NCBI RefSeq assembly: GCF_029222965.1
Contig: NZ_JARHUD010000008.1
Span: 62,001-126,000 of the forward strand
Direction: 5' to 3'
DNA length: 64,000 bases
DNA from: Aquibaculum arenosum
GTDB lineage: Bacteria > Pseudomonadota > Alphaproteobacteria > Kiloniellales > DSM-21159
Part shown: positions 36,625 to 44,744 of the stretch, one piece after another
Numbering within the stretch: position 1 is the first letter of the stretch
How the letters are laid out: every line of letters begins with the position of its first letter
Made by a program: the position numbers and the translations under genes
Notes under the pieces: generated by a model
Told to the model about the DNA's origin: nothing
Databases searched by the model: none
What the model saw: the letters and a program-made list of their open reading frames with translations, nothing else

Positions 36625-38127
36625 CTACCCGGCTGGTGCTTGCGCCAGTTTGCGACGCCGACGCAGCCAGCCGATGAGGGAAAAGGCCCAGATGCTGAGC
36701 ACCACAACGCCCAGCCCAGCCGCGATGGGGCGCTCGAAGAAGAAGAGCAGCGAGCCGTCACCGCGGATCATGGCCGAGATGAAGCGATCCTCCAGAAGCG
36801 GACCCAGCACGATGCCCAGGATGCAGGGCGCGATGGGGATGTCGTTCTCTTCCATGAAGAAGCCCAGCACCCCAAAGACCAGCATCACCACGATGCCGTA
36901 GACCGAGTTGTTGGAGGCGTAGGCCCCCACCATGCAGAAGGCCAGGATCAGCGGCATGAGAATGCGGCGCGGCGCCTGCAACAGGCGCTTGGTCAGCTTG
37001 ATGACCAGCCAGCCCAGCGGGATCATGACCAGGTTGGCCAGGATGAAGATGAGGAAGACGGCATAGATCGTCTGCGGATTGAACAGGAAGAGCGTCGGCC
37101 CCGGATTGAGGCCTTTGACGTAGAGCACGCCGATCACGATCGCCGTGATGGTGTCGCCAGGGATGCCGAAGACGAAAGCCGGGATCCAGGCACTGGATAC
37201 GGCGGCGTTGTTGGCCGAGGTCGCCTCGACGATGCCTTCCACATGGCCGGTGCCGTACTTCTCCGGTTGGCGCGAGAAACGTCGGCTGATCGCATAGGCC
37301 ACCCAGGCAGCAATGTCCGCGCCCGCGCCAGGCAGGGCACCGATGGTCGTGCCCAGGACGTTGCCGCGCAACTGCTGACGCCAGTAGGTGCGCAACAAGG
37401 TGCCCCACGAGCGGAAGATGTTGCCCATGCCCTTCTGCGCCACCTCCCAGGCCGGCGCGCCGGCGGCCACGGTGCTGAGCACGGTGGAGACGGCAAACAG
37501 CCCGATCATTGCCGGGATGAAGTCAATGCCCGCCAGCAGGTCGGAGGAGCCGAAGGTGAAGCGCGGCACGCCGGCTGGGTTGTTGAGGCCGATGGTGGCC
37601 ACGAACAGACCGATGAACAGGCTGATCAACCCCTTCAGCGGCGAGGAGGCACCGATGAAGACGGCGCAGGTCAGCCCGAGCAGGGCCATCCAGAAGTATT
37701 CCACCGACGAGAAATTGAGGGCAATTTCCGCCAGGGTGGGTGCAGCGAAAATCAGCACCGCAGTGCCGAAGAGGCCGCCCAGCGCCGAGTAGAGCAGGTT
37801 GGCGCCCAGTGCCAGTTCGGCCTGACCCCGTAGGGTCATGGCGTAACCTTCGCCGGCATAGGCGGCCGAAGCCGGCGTGCCGGGGATGCGCAACAGCGTA
37901 CCGGGTATGTCGCCGGCAAAGATCGCCATGGCGGCGCAGGTCACCATCATGCCCACGGCCGGAACCGGGTCCATGAAGAAGGCGAAGGGCACAAGCAGCG
38001 CCGTCGCCATTGTCGCCGTAAGGCCGGGAATGGCGCCGACCAGCAGGCCGAAAATGGCTGCGGCGACGACGGCACCAACGACCTGCCACTGCAGGACGAG
38101 GTCGAAAGCTTGGCTAATCGGGTCCAT
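36625..38127 (-). CDS. tctA: Tripartite tricarboxylate transporter large permease TctA
   Basis: 500 residues with about twelve helices. Family blocks are GAIPGLTATMATALLVP, IPGTPASAAYAGEGYAMTLRG, TIGALPGAGADIAAWVAYA and AFVFGIPGDTITAI. It is the ion-driven transporter subunit for carboxylates delivered by TctC. The frame is open to 38391, but the ATG at 38127, five bases after tctB, gives the normal TctA length and start. Confidence 0.94.
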   Translation of the reverse strand: MDPISQAFDLVLQWQVVGAVVAAAIFGLLVGAIPGLTATMATALLVPFAFFMDPVPAVGMMVTCAAMAIFAGDIPGTLLRIPGTPASAAYAGEGYAMTLRGQAELALGANLLYSALGGLFGTAVLIFAAPTLAEIALNFSSVEYFWMALLGLTCAVFIGASSPLKGLISLFIGLFVATIGLNNPAGVPRFTFGSSDLLAGIDFIPAMIGLFAVSTVLSTVAAGAPAWEVAQKGMGNIFRSWGTLLRTYWRQQLRGNVLGTTIGALPGAGADIAAWVAYAISRRFSRQPEKYGTGHVEGIVEATSANNAAVSSAWIPAFVFGIPGDTITAIVIGVLYVKGLNPGPTLFLFNPQTIYAVFLIFILANLVMIPLGWLVIKLTKRLLQAPRRILMPLILAFCMVGAYASNNSVYGIVVMLVFGVLGFFMEENDIPIAPCILGIVLGPLLEDRFISAMIRGDGSLLFFFERPIAAGLGVVVLSIWAFSLIGWLRRRRKLAQAPAG

Positions 38128-38132
38128 CGTGA

Positions 38133-38612
38133 CTACCAGGGCAGATAGGGGATGATGCCGTAAGGCAGGGGAACCATCAGCAGACTGCGGAAGATCAGGT
38201 CCAACACAAAGGTGCCGCCGACGGCAAAGAGCAAGGCCTGCCACCAGGGCACCTGGAGCAGGCGAAAGAGGATCAACGTCATCAAGGCCATGATCGGCAG
38301 GAAGCCGATGGGCCGCGACAGCAGGATGTAGCCGATCATCACAGCGATGGTGATCAGCACCGCCAGGATCGCGCCCGGCTTCTGCGTCCACTCCGTGCGC
38401 ATCACCAGGGGTTCGCGGCCTGCATGAGGACTGCGCAGGTGCTGGAGCACCAGCGCGATGCCACAGGCGGCAAAGCCCAGCGCGATCAGCAGCGGAAAGA
38501 GGCCCGCCCCAAAGCGCTGCCCGGGAATGGCAGGAAAGGTCATAGCAAACCCGGCGAGGACCACGGCAAACGCCAGCAGCACCGCGCCGAGCATCATATC
38601 GTTAAAGCGCAT
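38133..38612 (-). CDS. tctB: Tripartite tricarboxylate transporter small permease TctB
   Basis: 159 residues with four helices, beginning MRFNDMMLGAVLLAFAVVL. Small TctB proteins are poorly conserved, but the size, topology and position between tctC and tctA are diagnostic. It pairs with TctA in the inner membrane. A perfect hairpin with a TTCG loop separates it from tctC. Confidence 0.9.
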   Translation of the reverse strand: MRFNDMMLGAVLLAFAVVLAGFAMTFPAIPGQRFGAGLFPLLIALGFAACGIALVLQHLRSPHAGREPLVMRTEWTQKPGAILAVLITIAVMIGYILLSRPIGFLPIMALMTLILFRLLQVPWWQALLFAVGGTFVLDLIFRSLLMVPLPYGIIPYLPW

Positions 38613-38630
38613 CTGCGGGTATCCGATCGA

Positions 38631-38656
38631 ACCACCGCCGCCGAAGCGGCGGTGGT
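38631..38656 (-). terminator. 11-bp hairpin with TTCG tetraloop between tctC and tctB
   Basis: ACCACCGCCGC (38631-38641) pairs perfectly with GCGGCGGTGGT (38646-38656). On the transcribed minus strand the loop is C(TTCG)G, an extra-stable RNA tetraloop. It begins 12 nt after the tctC stop and has no T run, so mRNA 3'-end protection is more likely than termination. Confidence 0.7.
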
Positions 38657-38667
38657 CCTTGTCTCGA

Positions 38668-39651
38668 TCAGTCCTGTCGGAGGCCGACGGCTTCCATGAT
38701 ATCGCCCATGCTCTGGTTGCTTTGATCCATGAACGCAGCGAAATCGTCGCCCGCGGCCCAGCGGATGCCGTAACCCTGCGAGGCCATGAACTCCTGGTAG
38801 TCGTCGCTGTTATAGACGGCTTCCAGAGCGGGGATCAGGGTATCGACCACCTCTTGCGGCAGGCCCTTCGGCCCGACGATGCCTCGCCAGGCACCCATGG
38901 TCCAGTCGCTGTCGGTCTCTTCCTTCAGCGTCGGGAGGTCCGGATAGAGGTCCGCACGCTCTTCCGACATCAGGCCGAGGGACTTCACGCGCCCGGCGTC
39001 GATCAGAGAACGGGCTTCCGGCAGGGAGCAGGGAACCAGGTCCACGCCGCCCGCGACCATGTCCTGCAGACCGGAAGCTGCGCCGTCGCTCGGAACCCAG
39101 CCCACGGCGTCGGGCTCATAGCCCAGATCATAGAGCATGCCGGCGAGCGCCAGATGCCAGATGCCGCCCTGGCCGGTGCCGGAGGCCTGGAAGCCGCCCG
39201 GGTTCTCTTCGATGACATCCAGGAGGTCCTGGAGGGTCTCATAGGGAGAATCAACCGGAACGTTCACGGAAGCCGGGTCCTCGTTCATCAACGTGAGGGG
39301 GGTGTAGCCCTCCCAGGTCAGGTCGGTCAGACCCTGCCAGTGCATCATGTTGATCTCGACCGTGGCGAGACCAAGGGTGTAGCCGTCCGGGTCCGCTTCG
39401 GCGATGGCGGTGTGACCCACCACGCCGGAACCGCCGGTGCGGTTCACCACGTTGACCGAGGTGTCGAGTTCACCCTCAAGCACCGAGGCGATGATGCGCG
39501 CCGTGGCGTCGGTGCCACCGCCGGCACCCCAGGGCACGATGATGGTGATCGGACGATCGGGATAGGCCTGGGCTGGCTGCGCCATCGTCACCGTAGCAGC
39601 GACGCCGAGCGCCAGCGTACCAGCCAAACCGAGCATTGTTCTCCGGAGCAT
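38668..39651 (-). CDS. tctC: Tripartite tricarboxylate transporter substrate-binding protein (TctC/Bug family)
   Basis: 327 residues. A signal peptide (MLRRTMLGLAGTLALGVAATV, cleavage near AQA) precedes the Bug-type motif YPDRPITIIVPWGAGGGTD. Later blocks are VNRTGGSGVVGH and GWVPSDGAASGLQD. It binds an organic acid in the periplasm and hands it to TctAB. Many surface positions are Asp or Glu. GGGAGG lies six bases before the ATG. The ligand may be a di- or tricarboxylate but cannot be read from the sequence. Confidence 0.93.
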   Translation of the reverse strand: MLRRTMLGLAGTLALGVAATVTMAQPAQAYPDRPITIIVPWGAGGGTDATARIIASVLEGELDTSVNVVNRTGGSGVVGHTAIAEADPDGYTLGLATVEINMMHWQGLTDLTWEGYTPLTLMNEDPASVNVPVDSPYETLQDLLDVIEENPGGFQASGTGQGGIWHLALAGMLYDLGYEPDAVGWVPSDGAASGLQDMVAGGVDLVPCSLPEARSLIDAGRVKSLGLMSEERADLYPDLPTLKEETDSDWTMGAWRGIVGPKGLPQEVVDTLIPALEAVYNSDDYQEFMASQGYGIRWAAGDDFAAFMDQSNQSMGDIMEAVGLRQD

Positions 39652-39703
39652 TCCATACCTCCCGTGTGTTGGTCATTTGTAGGCGCGCATGCTTCCACGA
39701 AAA

Positions 39704-39809
39704 ACCAGTGGCATGCAAGAAACTCTGGTACCAGCCGGTAAGAATAACACCAGAGCCAAGCTTCCCTGATCGAAATCACAGAGCTATCGGAGCAGCGACG
39801 CAAACTGGT
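39704..39809. promoter_or_regulatory. Cluster of CTGGT/ACCAG half-sites upstream of tctC
   Basis: Five copies of ACCAG or its complement lie at 39704-39708, 39725-39729, 39730-39734, 39749-39753 and 39805-39809. The middle two form the perfect palindrome CTGGTACCAG, and CTCTGGT (39723-39729) is inverted as ACCAGAG (39749-39755). Position 50-160 bp upstream of tctC suits a regulator-binding region. Inferred by eye only. The remaining bases of 39652-39884 hold no gene. Confidence 0.35.
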
Positions 39810-39884
39810 TTTATCACATTGATGTTTAACGGTTTTCGATTTCAACCTGAACCCGGAGGTGGCGCGGATGAAATACGATCTGGG

Positions 39885-40637
39885 CTATCGCGCGCTCCGC
39901 CGCGCCGGGCTGGGTGCAGCACTGACAGGCATGGGCAGGACAAACGCCCGCTTGCGCCGCTGCCGCGCCGCCAGCGGCCGCACGGCATAGAGTTGCTTCT
40001 TCGCTTCCAGCAGATTGACCCCGGCGACTTGGGGGAACCAGCGCTGTCCGAGCCGCTCCCAGGCCGGCGCCGTACCCAAGAGCCAGCGCCAGGAGGTCGG
40101 GGGCACATAGAGCGCCTCGCGCGCCTCCAGGGGCGTGAAGAGGTGCTCGCGCAACAGGCGCGATAGCTGAGACGGGCTGTAGGGCCGTCCATGACCGAAG
40201 GGCGTGCGATCGAAGCGCGCCCAGAGCCCGCGCCGGTTGGGGGCCACCACCAGCAACCGTCCTTCGCCATCGAGAACCCGCCAGGCCTCGCGCAGCAGCG
40301 CGTCGAGCGACTCGCTGTGCTCCACCGCGTGCACCAGCAAAAGCCGATCCACCGAGCAGTCGGCCAGGGGCAGCATCCCTTCCTCCACCAGCGTGCTGGC
40401 GAAAGGGCCTTCGACCGGCCAGTGCATCACACCCTGGCGCGTCGGCATGAAGGCGAGAACCCGATCCGCCTCGTCGCGGAACTGCCGCATGTAGGGCGTG
40501 GCAAAACCGAGGCCAAGCACCACGCAACCCGAGACATCGGGCCAGCGCTGCCGCACCTGGCGACGGATAAGATGCCGCGCCACCTGCCCGGTGTGCGTCC
40601 GGTAGAACTCGGAAAGGCCAAGGACATCGCTGGACAT
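39885..40637 (-). CDS. Class I SAM-dependent methyltransferase-like protein
   Basis: 250 residues. CVVLGLGFATPYMR takes the place of motif I, LLLVHAVEHSESLDALLREAWRVL is a typical post-motif region, and GRLLVVAPNRRG follows. The SAM-binding glycine loop is reduced (GLGFATP), so methylation is inferred from family resemblance. It is divergent from gloB across 65 bp, an arrangement I recall from other alphaproteobacteria. Substrate unknown. Confidence 0.75.
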   Translation of the reverse strand: MSSDVLGLSEFYRTHTGQVARHLIRRQVRQRWPDVSGCVVLGLGFATPYMRQFRDEADRVLAFMPTRQGVMHWPVEGPFASTLVEEGMLPLADCSVDRLLLVHAVEHSESLDALLREAWRVLDGEGRLLVVAPNRRGLWARFDRTPFGHGRPYSPSQLSRLLREHLFTPLEAREALYVPPTSWRWLLGTAPAWERLGQRWFPQVAGVNLLEAKKQLYAVRPLAARQRRKRAFVLPMPVSAAPSPARRSAR

Positions 40638-40702
40638 GGCGCAAGGCTAGCACGAGCACGGCGCGGGTTGGAGCAGCGCGGTGGCTTTGCTATCTATGAA
40701 GC

Positions 40703-41479
40703 ATGACCCAGCTTCAGATCCACCAAATCCCCGTCCTAAACGACAACTACATCTACCTGGCCCATTGCCCGGCCAGCGGCGCCACCGCCGTGGTCGACCC
40801 GGCCGTGGCCGAGCCGGTGCTGGCGGAAGCCGAGCGCCTCGGCTGGCAGATCACGCATATCCTCAACACCCACCATCACGGCGACCACGTGGGCGGCAAC
40901 CTCGAGATCAAGGACGCCACGGGCTGCACCATCATCGGCCCGGCCTACGATGCAGAGCGGATTCCCGGCATCGACGTCGAGGTGCGCGAAGGCGACCAGG
41001 TCACAGTGGGCGAGGCGGAAGCAGAGGTGTACTTCGTTCCCGGCCACACCCGCGGGCACATTGCCTTCTGGTTTGCCGACTCCGATGCGCTCTTCTGCGG
41101 CGACACCCTCTTTGCCCTGGGCTGCGGGCGTCTTTTCGAAGGCACGCCGCCGCAGATGTGGCAATCGCTCAAAAAGCTGCGGGCCTTGCCTCGGACCGCG
41201 AAGGTCTACTGCGCCCACGAGTACACCCAGGCCAACGCCCGCTTTGCCCTGTCGGTGGAAGGCAACAACAGTGCCCTCAAGGCGCGGGCGGCAGAAGTCG
41301 ACGCGGCGCGCGCCCGCGGCGAACCCACCGTGCCCTCGACCCTGGGCGAGGAACTGGACACCAACCCTTTCCTGCGAGCCGATGATCCTGACCTGGCGCA
41401 GGCCCTGTCCATTTCCGACGGCGATCCGGTGCAGGTTTTCACCGAGGTACGAGCGCGCAAGGACGTCTTCCGCGGATGA
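40703..41479 (+). CDS. gloB: Hydroxyacylglutathione hydrolase (glyoxalase II)
   Basis: 258 residues. The metallo-beta-lactamase motif NTHHHGDHVGG supplies the two-metal site, with further ligands in VPGHTRGHI (His), FCGDTLFALGCGRLFEG (Asp) and CAHEYT (His). ALSVEGNN and the C-terminal NPFLRADD segment belong to the glutathione-binding domain. It hydrolyses S-lactoylglutathione in methylglyoxal detoxification. The stop overlaps the next start as ATGA. Confidence 0.95.
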   Translation: MTQLQIHQIPVLNDNYIYLAHCPASGATAVVDPAVAEPVLAEAERLGWQITHILNTHHHGDHVGGNLEIKDATGCTIIGPAYDAERIPGIDVEVREGDQVTVGEAEAEVYFVPGHTRGHIAFWFADSDALFCGDTLFALGCGRLFEGTPPQMWQSLKKLRALPRTAKVYCAHEYTQANARFALSVEGNNSALKARAAEVDAARARGEPTVPSTLGEELDTNPFLRADDPDLAQALSISDGDPVQVFTEVRARKDVFRG

Positions 41480-41949
41480 GCAGCAGCACGATTGACCACG
41501 CCAATCTGCCGGAGACTGCGCGCGATCTGGTGCTCAGGCTCAACATGCAGCGCCATCCCGAGGGCGGCTGGTTCAGCGAAACCTGGCGCGACCAACCGGC
41601 CGAAGGCGGGCGCGGGGCCGGCACCGCGATCTACTACCTGCTCGCAGCCGGCGAAGCCAGCCACTGGCACCGCGTCGATGCCACCGAGATCTGGCATCAT
41701 TACGCTGGGGCCCCGCTGGAGCTTGGGCTGTCCCAGGACGGGGCCAGCAGCCACCGGCTGGTTCTGGGGACGGATCTCGCTGCCGGTGAGCGGCCGCAGG
41801 TCGTGATCCCCAAGGACGCCTGGCAGAGCGCGCGCAGCCTGGGCGATTGGACCCTGGTCGGTTGCACCGTCTCCCCGGCCTTCGAATTTTCCGGCTTCGA
41901 GCTGGCACCCCCGGGCTGGTCGCCGCAGGATTGGGCGCAGCAAGGCTGA
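41476..41949 (+). CDS. DUF985 cupin-like protein
   Basis: 157 residues. LNMQRHPEGGWFSETWRD near the N-terminus, HWHRVDATEIWHHYAG in the middle and GCTVSPAFEFSGFELAP near the end are the conserved blocks of the DUF985 (cupin_5) family. A small-molecule or sugar-binding role is suspected for this family, without a known reaction. It is translationally coupled to gloB. Confidence 0.88.
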   Translation: MSSSTIDHANLPETARDLVLRLNMQRHPEGGWFSETWRDQPAEGGRGAGTAIYYLLAAGEASHWHRVDATEIWHHYAGAPLELGLSQDGASSHRLVLGTDLAAGERPQVVIPKDAWQSARSLGDWTLVGCTVSPAFEFSGFELAPPGWSPQDWAQQG

Positions 41950-42062
41950 GCCCGCGCTGGGGCGCGGAGACTCAATGGACCCGGCACGCCCAGTGCTGAC
42001 CACAGCTTCATGCTGCTCGCCGCGCCGATCTGTGCTACACTCCCACGAATGGGAGGTCCGTC

Positions 42063-43049
42063 ATGTGGATCAAGCGCCGTCCCGACTGGGACATTCCGGA
42101 ATCTCAGGTCACCCCCGAATCGATCTATCGCCAGCGCCGCCGCTTTCTCACGCAGGCAGGAGCCGGAACGGCACTGGCCCTGACCGCCGGTCTGATGGGC
42201 CCCGGCGCCCGGGCCCTGGCGCAGGAAGGCAGCCAGGAGCCCTCGGCCGGCCTCTATCCCGTGCGCCGCAACGAAGCCTATGCGGTTGAACGCGAGCTGA
42301 CCGAGGAAAAGCTGGCTACCACCTACAACAACTTTTATGAGTTCGGCTCCTCGAAGAACATTTGGCGCCAGGCGCAGGAAATGCAGCTGCGCCCCTGGAC
42401 CGTCGCTGTGAGCGGCTTGGTCGAGCAGGAACGCAGCTTCGACATTGACGAACTGCTCGCACACATGCCGCTGGAGGAGCGGGTCTACCGCTTCCGCTGC
42501 GTCGAGGCCTGGGCCATGGTGGTGCCCTGGTCGGGCTTCGAGTTGTCGCATCTGGTGGCACTCGCCCGGCCCAAAGCGGAAGCGCGCTATCTGCGCTTCA
42601 CCACGGCCGAACAGCCAGAAGCCATGCGCGGCCTGCGCGCGAGCTGGTATCCCTGGCCCTATCAGGAAGGCCTGACCCTGGCCGAGGCACGCCACCCGCT
42701 CGCGTTTATGGCCAGCGGCATCTACGGCAAGCCAATGCCGGCACAAAATGGCGCGCCGCTGCGGCTCGTGCTGCCCTGGAAGTACGGCTTCAAGTCGATC
42801 AAGTCGATCGTTGCCATCGAGTTCCTGGCAGAGCGGCCGACCACCTTCTGGGAGACCATTGCGGCCAACGAGTACGGCTTCTGGGCCAACGTTAATCCGG
42901 AGGTGCCTCACCCCCGCTGGTCACAGGCCGAGGAGGAGATCCTGGGCACCGACGAGAAGGTGCCGACCCGGCTTTATAACGGCTATGAAGAGCAGGTGGC
43001 CGGCCTCTATGCCGACATGGACGGCGAGGCCGAGAAACTGTTCATGTAG
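42063..43049 (+). CDS. msrP: Periplasmic methionine sulfoxide reductase, molybdopterin subunit MsrP
   Basis: 328 residues with a Tat signal (RRRFLTQAG at 25-33), so it is exported folded. The sulfite-oxidase fold includes the Mo-ligand cysteine near 146 in YRFRCVEAWAM, NNFYEFGSSK near the N-terminus and LPWKYGFKSIKSI further on. It reduces oxidised methionine in periplasmic proteins. GGGAGG precedes the ATG. The usual heme-b partner msrQ is not adjacent: the next gene is hlyU-like. Confidence 0.94.
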   Translation: MWIKRRPDWDIPESQVTPESIYRQRRRFLTQAGAGTALALTAGLMGPGARALAQEGSQEPSAGLYPVRRNEAYAVERELTEEKLATTYNNFYEFGSSKNIWRQAQEMQLRPWTVAVSGLVEQERSFDIDELLAHMPLEERVYRFRCVEAWAMVVPWSGFELSHLVALARPKAEARYLRFTTAEQPEAMRGLRASWYPWPYQEGLTLAEARHPLAFMASGIYGKPMPAQNGAPLRLVLPWKYGFKSIKSIVAIEFLAERPTTFWETIAANEYGFWANVNPEVPHPRWSQAEEEILGTDEKVPTRLYNGYEEQVAGLYADMDGEAEKLFM

Positions 43050-43073
43050 GCCGCGCCGTGCTTTACTGCGGCC

Positions 43074-43394
43074 ATGACTGGATTTCTGTCACGACTGTTC
43101 GGCGGCGGCCCGGCGCGCGAGCCCGCAGCTGCCGCCTCGGAAGAGGCTGAACCTCTCGACTACAAGGGCCTGACCATCGAACCGGCCCCGGTGCAGCAGG
43201 ACGGGCAATGGCGGGTGGCCGGCACGATCCGCAAGGATGCCGGCACCGACCGCGAGATGGAGCGCGTCTTTCAGCGCGCCGACTGCTTTGCCTCACGGGA
43301 GGACGCGGTGTCCTTCACCGTGATCAAGGGCAAGCAAATCATCGACCAGCGCACCGATCTCTTCGCCGACGGGGAGCCGACGGGCCGCGCCTGA
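43074..43394 (+). CDS. HlyU-family protein
   Basis: 106 residues. After a flexible Ala/Glu-rich start, YKGLTIEPAPVQQDGQWRVA, GTIRKD, FQRADCFASREDAVSFTV and KGKQIIDQR follow the HlyU family pattern. HlyU in Vibrio is an activator of hemolysin genes, but alphaproteobacterial members are small conserved proteins of unproven function. It follows msrP by 24 bp and may be cotranscribed. Confidence 0.85.
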   Translation: MTGFLSRLFGGGPAREPAAAASEEAEPLDYKGLTIEPAPVQQDGQWRVAGTIRKDAGTDREMERVFQRADCFASREDAVSFTVIKGKQIIDQRTDLFADGEPTGRA

Positions 43395-43436
43395 CCCCCG
43401 GCACCCCATGGAGTGGTGCCGAGGATCAATTCGGGC

Positions 43437-43904
43437 CTACTCGATCTCGGCGACCGCATCCACTTCGACGGTCACGTCCAGCGGCAAGCAGGGCGCCGCC
43501 ACTGCTGTGCGGCAGTGGCGACCGGCATCGCCGAACACCTCGACCATCAGGTCGCTGGCACCGTTGACCACCTTCGGCTGGTCCACGAAGTCGGGTGTCG
43601 AGGCAACGAAGCCACCCAACCGCACCACGCGCTTGACCCGGTCGAGGTCGCCGTCACAGGCGGCCCTGAGCTGGGCGATGATATTGATGGCGCAGTTGCG
43701 CGCCGCTGCCTGAGCTTCCTCAGCGCTCTGCTCCGCCCCGGCCTTGCCGGTATGGCTGGGCTTGCCGCCAACCAACGGCAGCTGTCCGGAGAGGAAGACG
43801 AGGTTCCCGCTCTTCACAAAGGCAACATAGTTCGCCACCGGGGCCGCGGGCGTCGACAGTTCGATTCCCAGTTCGGCGAGGCGTGCGTCGATCTTTCCGG
43901 CCAT
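43437..43904 (-). CDS. RidA/YjgF-family protein
   Basis: 155 residues. VKSGNLVFLSGQLPLVGGK, AARNCAINIIAQLRAACDGDL and HCRTAVAAPCLPLDVTVEV are the standard blocks of the longer RidA subgroup, with the conserved Arg in CRTAV. RidA hydrolyses reactive enamine/imine intermediates. The ATG at 43904 has GGAGGAG upstream; the frame is open to 43994, but that part is not family-like. It is convergent with the hlyU-like gene. Confidence 0.9.
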   Translation of the reverse strand: MAGKIDARLAELGIELSTPAAPVANYVAFVKSGNLVFLSGQLPLVGGKPSHTGKAGAEQSAEEAQAAARNCAINIIAQLRAACDGDLDRVKRVVRLGGFVASTPDFVDQPKVVNGASDLMVEVFGDAGRHCRTAVAAPCLPLDVTVEVDAVAEIE

Positions 43905-44263
43905 GGGCTGTTGTCTCCTCCTGAAGAAGCCGTTTGTGAACAAGGCCCTGCTATAGCGGCCCTGCGCTTGCGAGACCAGCACCGCCGCCGACACGGGCTT
44001 GTGTGAGCGCGACCTTTCGGGGCTGGAGGATCACCACCATCTGCGCTCTCAGCCCGCTGCAAAGCAGCCCATCAAGGGCATCGCACGCGTGACGCCCCGC
44101 ATGTCCCAACAAGGTCATAGAAATGCACACCGGGGCCACGCCATCTCCTGTAGCGGGCGGAGTACACCGTTCCGTCCAGGGGTCGGAGCCAAACCGTCCG
44201 CTTCCGTGTTTCATCACGCAAATACTCTGCACAGCAACAACCCATGGGATTCAACGCAACTGC
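43905..44263. promoter_or_regulatory. Divergent intergenic region between ridA-like and opgH operons
   Basis: 359 bp with no supportable gene. It must hold promoters for both divergent units. A 93-codon minus frame (43951-44232) and an upstream extension of the next plus frame (from 44123) exist, but neither has a ribosome site or family-like composition. Confidence 0.4.
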
Positions 44264-44740
44264 ATGAAACCACCCATTCCCTATTCACGCGCCAACGCAC
44301 CCTTGCGCGAGCGACTGACCCTTCTTGGCGTGGAGGCGGCGGTTGATCAGGCCGCACTCCAGGCGCGGATCGAGCGGCACCGCCTGGCCGGGGAAAGCTT
44401 GAAGGCTGCCTACGAACGCCAGCTCCTGGAATGGTTCGACGCCCAGGCCATGCGCATCGAGGCGCCGAGCACGGCCGGCACCGCGCGCAGCGTGGCAGCC
44501 GCTGAGGCTGCCGTTGCCTTGAGCGGGGTCGCCGCACGCTGGCCGGAACGCTTCTTGGCGACACGGCCGCTACCGGTCGAAGATCTGCGCCGGCTCTACG
44601 CTGCCTTGCCCGATCCGGCGCCGCCGGTGCGCCCACGTGCCATGCCGGAACAGCCGTTGCAGGCTTGGAGCCTGCGCGACCTGCTGCCGGCACCCTCTCT
44701 CCCGCGCCTCCCGCAACGCGCCCGGGTGCGGCTGAGCTGA
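44264..44740 (+). CDS. Small protein preceding opgH (possible separate OpgH N-terminal region)
   Basis: 158 residues, soluble, Ala/Arg/Leu-rich and ending WSLRDLLPAPSLPRLPQRARVRLS before the stop, 4 bp before opgH. It has no signal peptide or membrane helix. In E. coli OpgH a cytoplasmic N-terminal extension of similar size precedes the first helix, whereas the OpgH here starts almost directly at the helix. The protein could therefore be a split-off version of that region, or an unrelated partner. The ATG at 44264 is chosen because the product then begins MKPPIPYSRANAPLRERL, as expected for a defined domain. Confidence 0.65.
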   Translation: MKPPIPYSRANAPLRERLTLLGVEAAVDQAALQARIERHRLAGESLKAAYERQLLEWFDAQAMRIEAPSTAGTARSVAAAEAAVALSGVAARWPERFLATRPLPVEDLRRLYAALPDPAPPVRPRAMPEQPLQAWSLRDLLPAPSLPRLPQRARVRLS

Positions 44741-44744
44741 AGTC

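Noticed and set aside
36640-37833. 397-codon plus-strand open frame opposite tctA
   Set aside because: Gln/His/Asp-rich mirror translation typical of antisense to membrane-protein codons; tctA is clearly real.
43951-44232. 93-codon minus-strand frame in the ridA-opgH gap
   Set aside because: No ribosome site, no recognisable domain, and it overlaps the expected promoter region.
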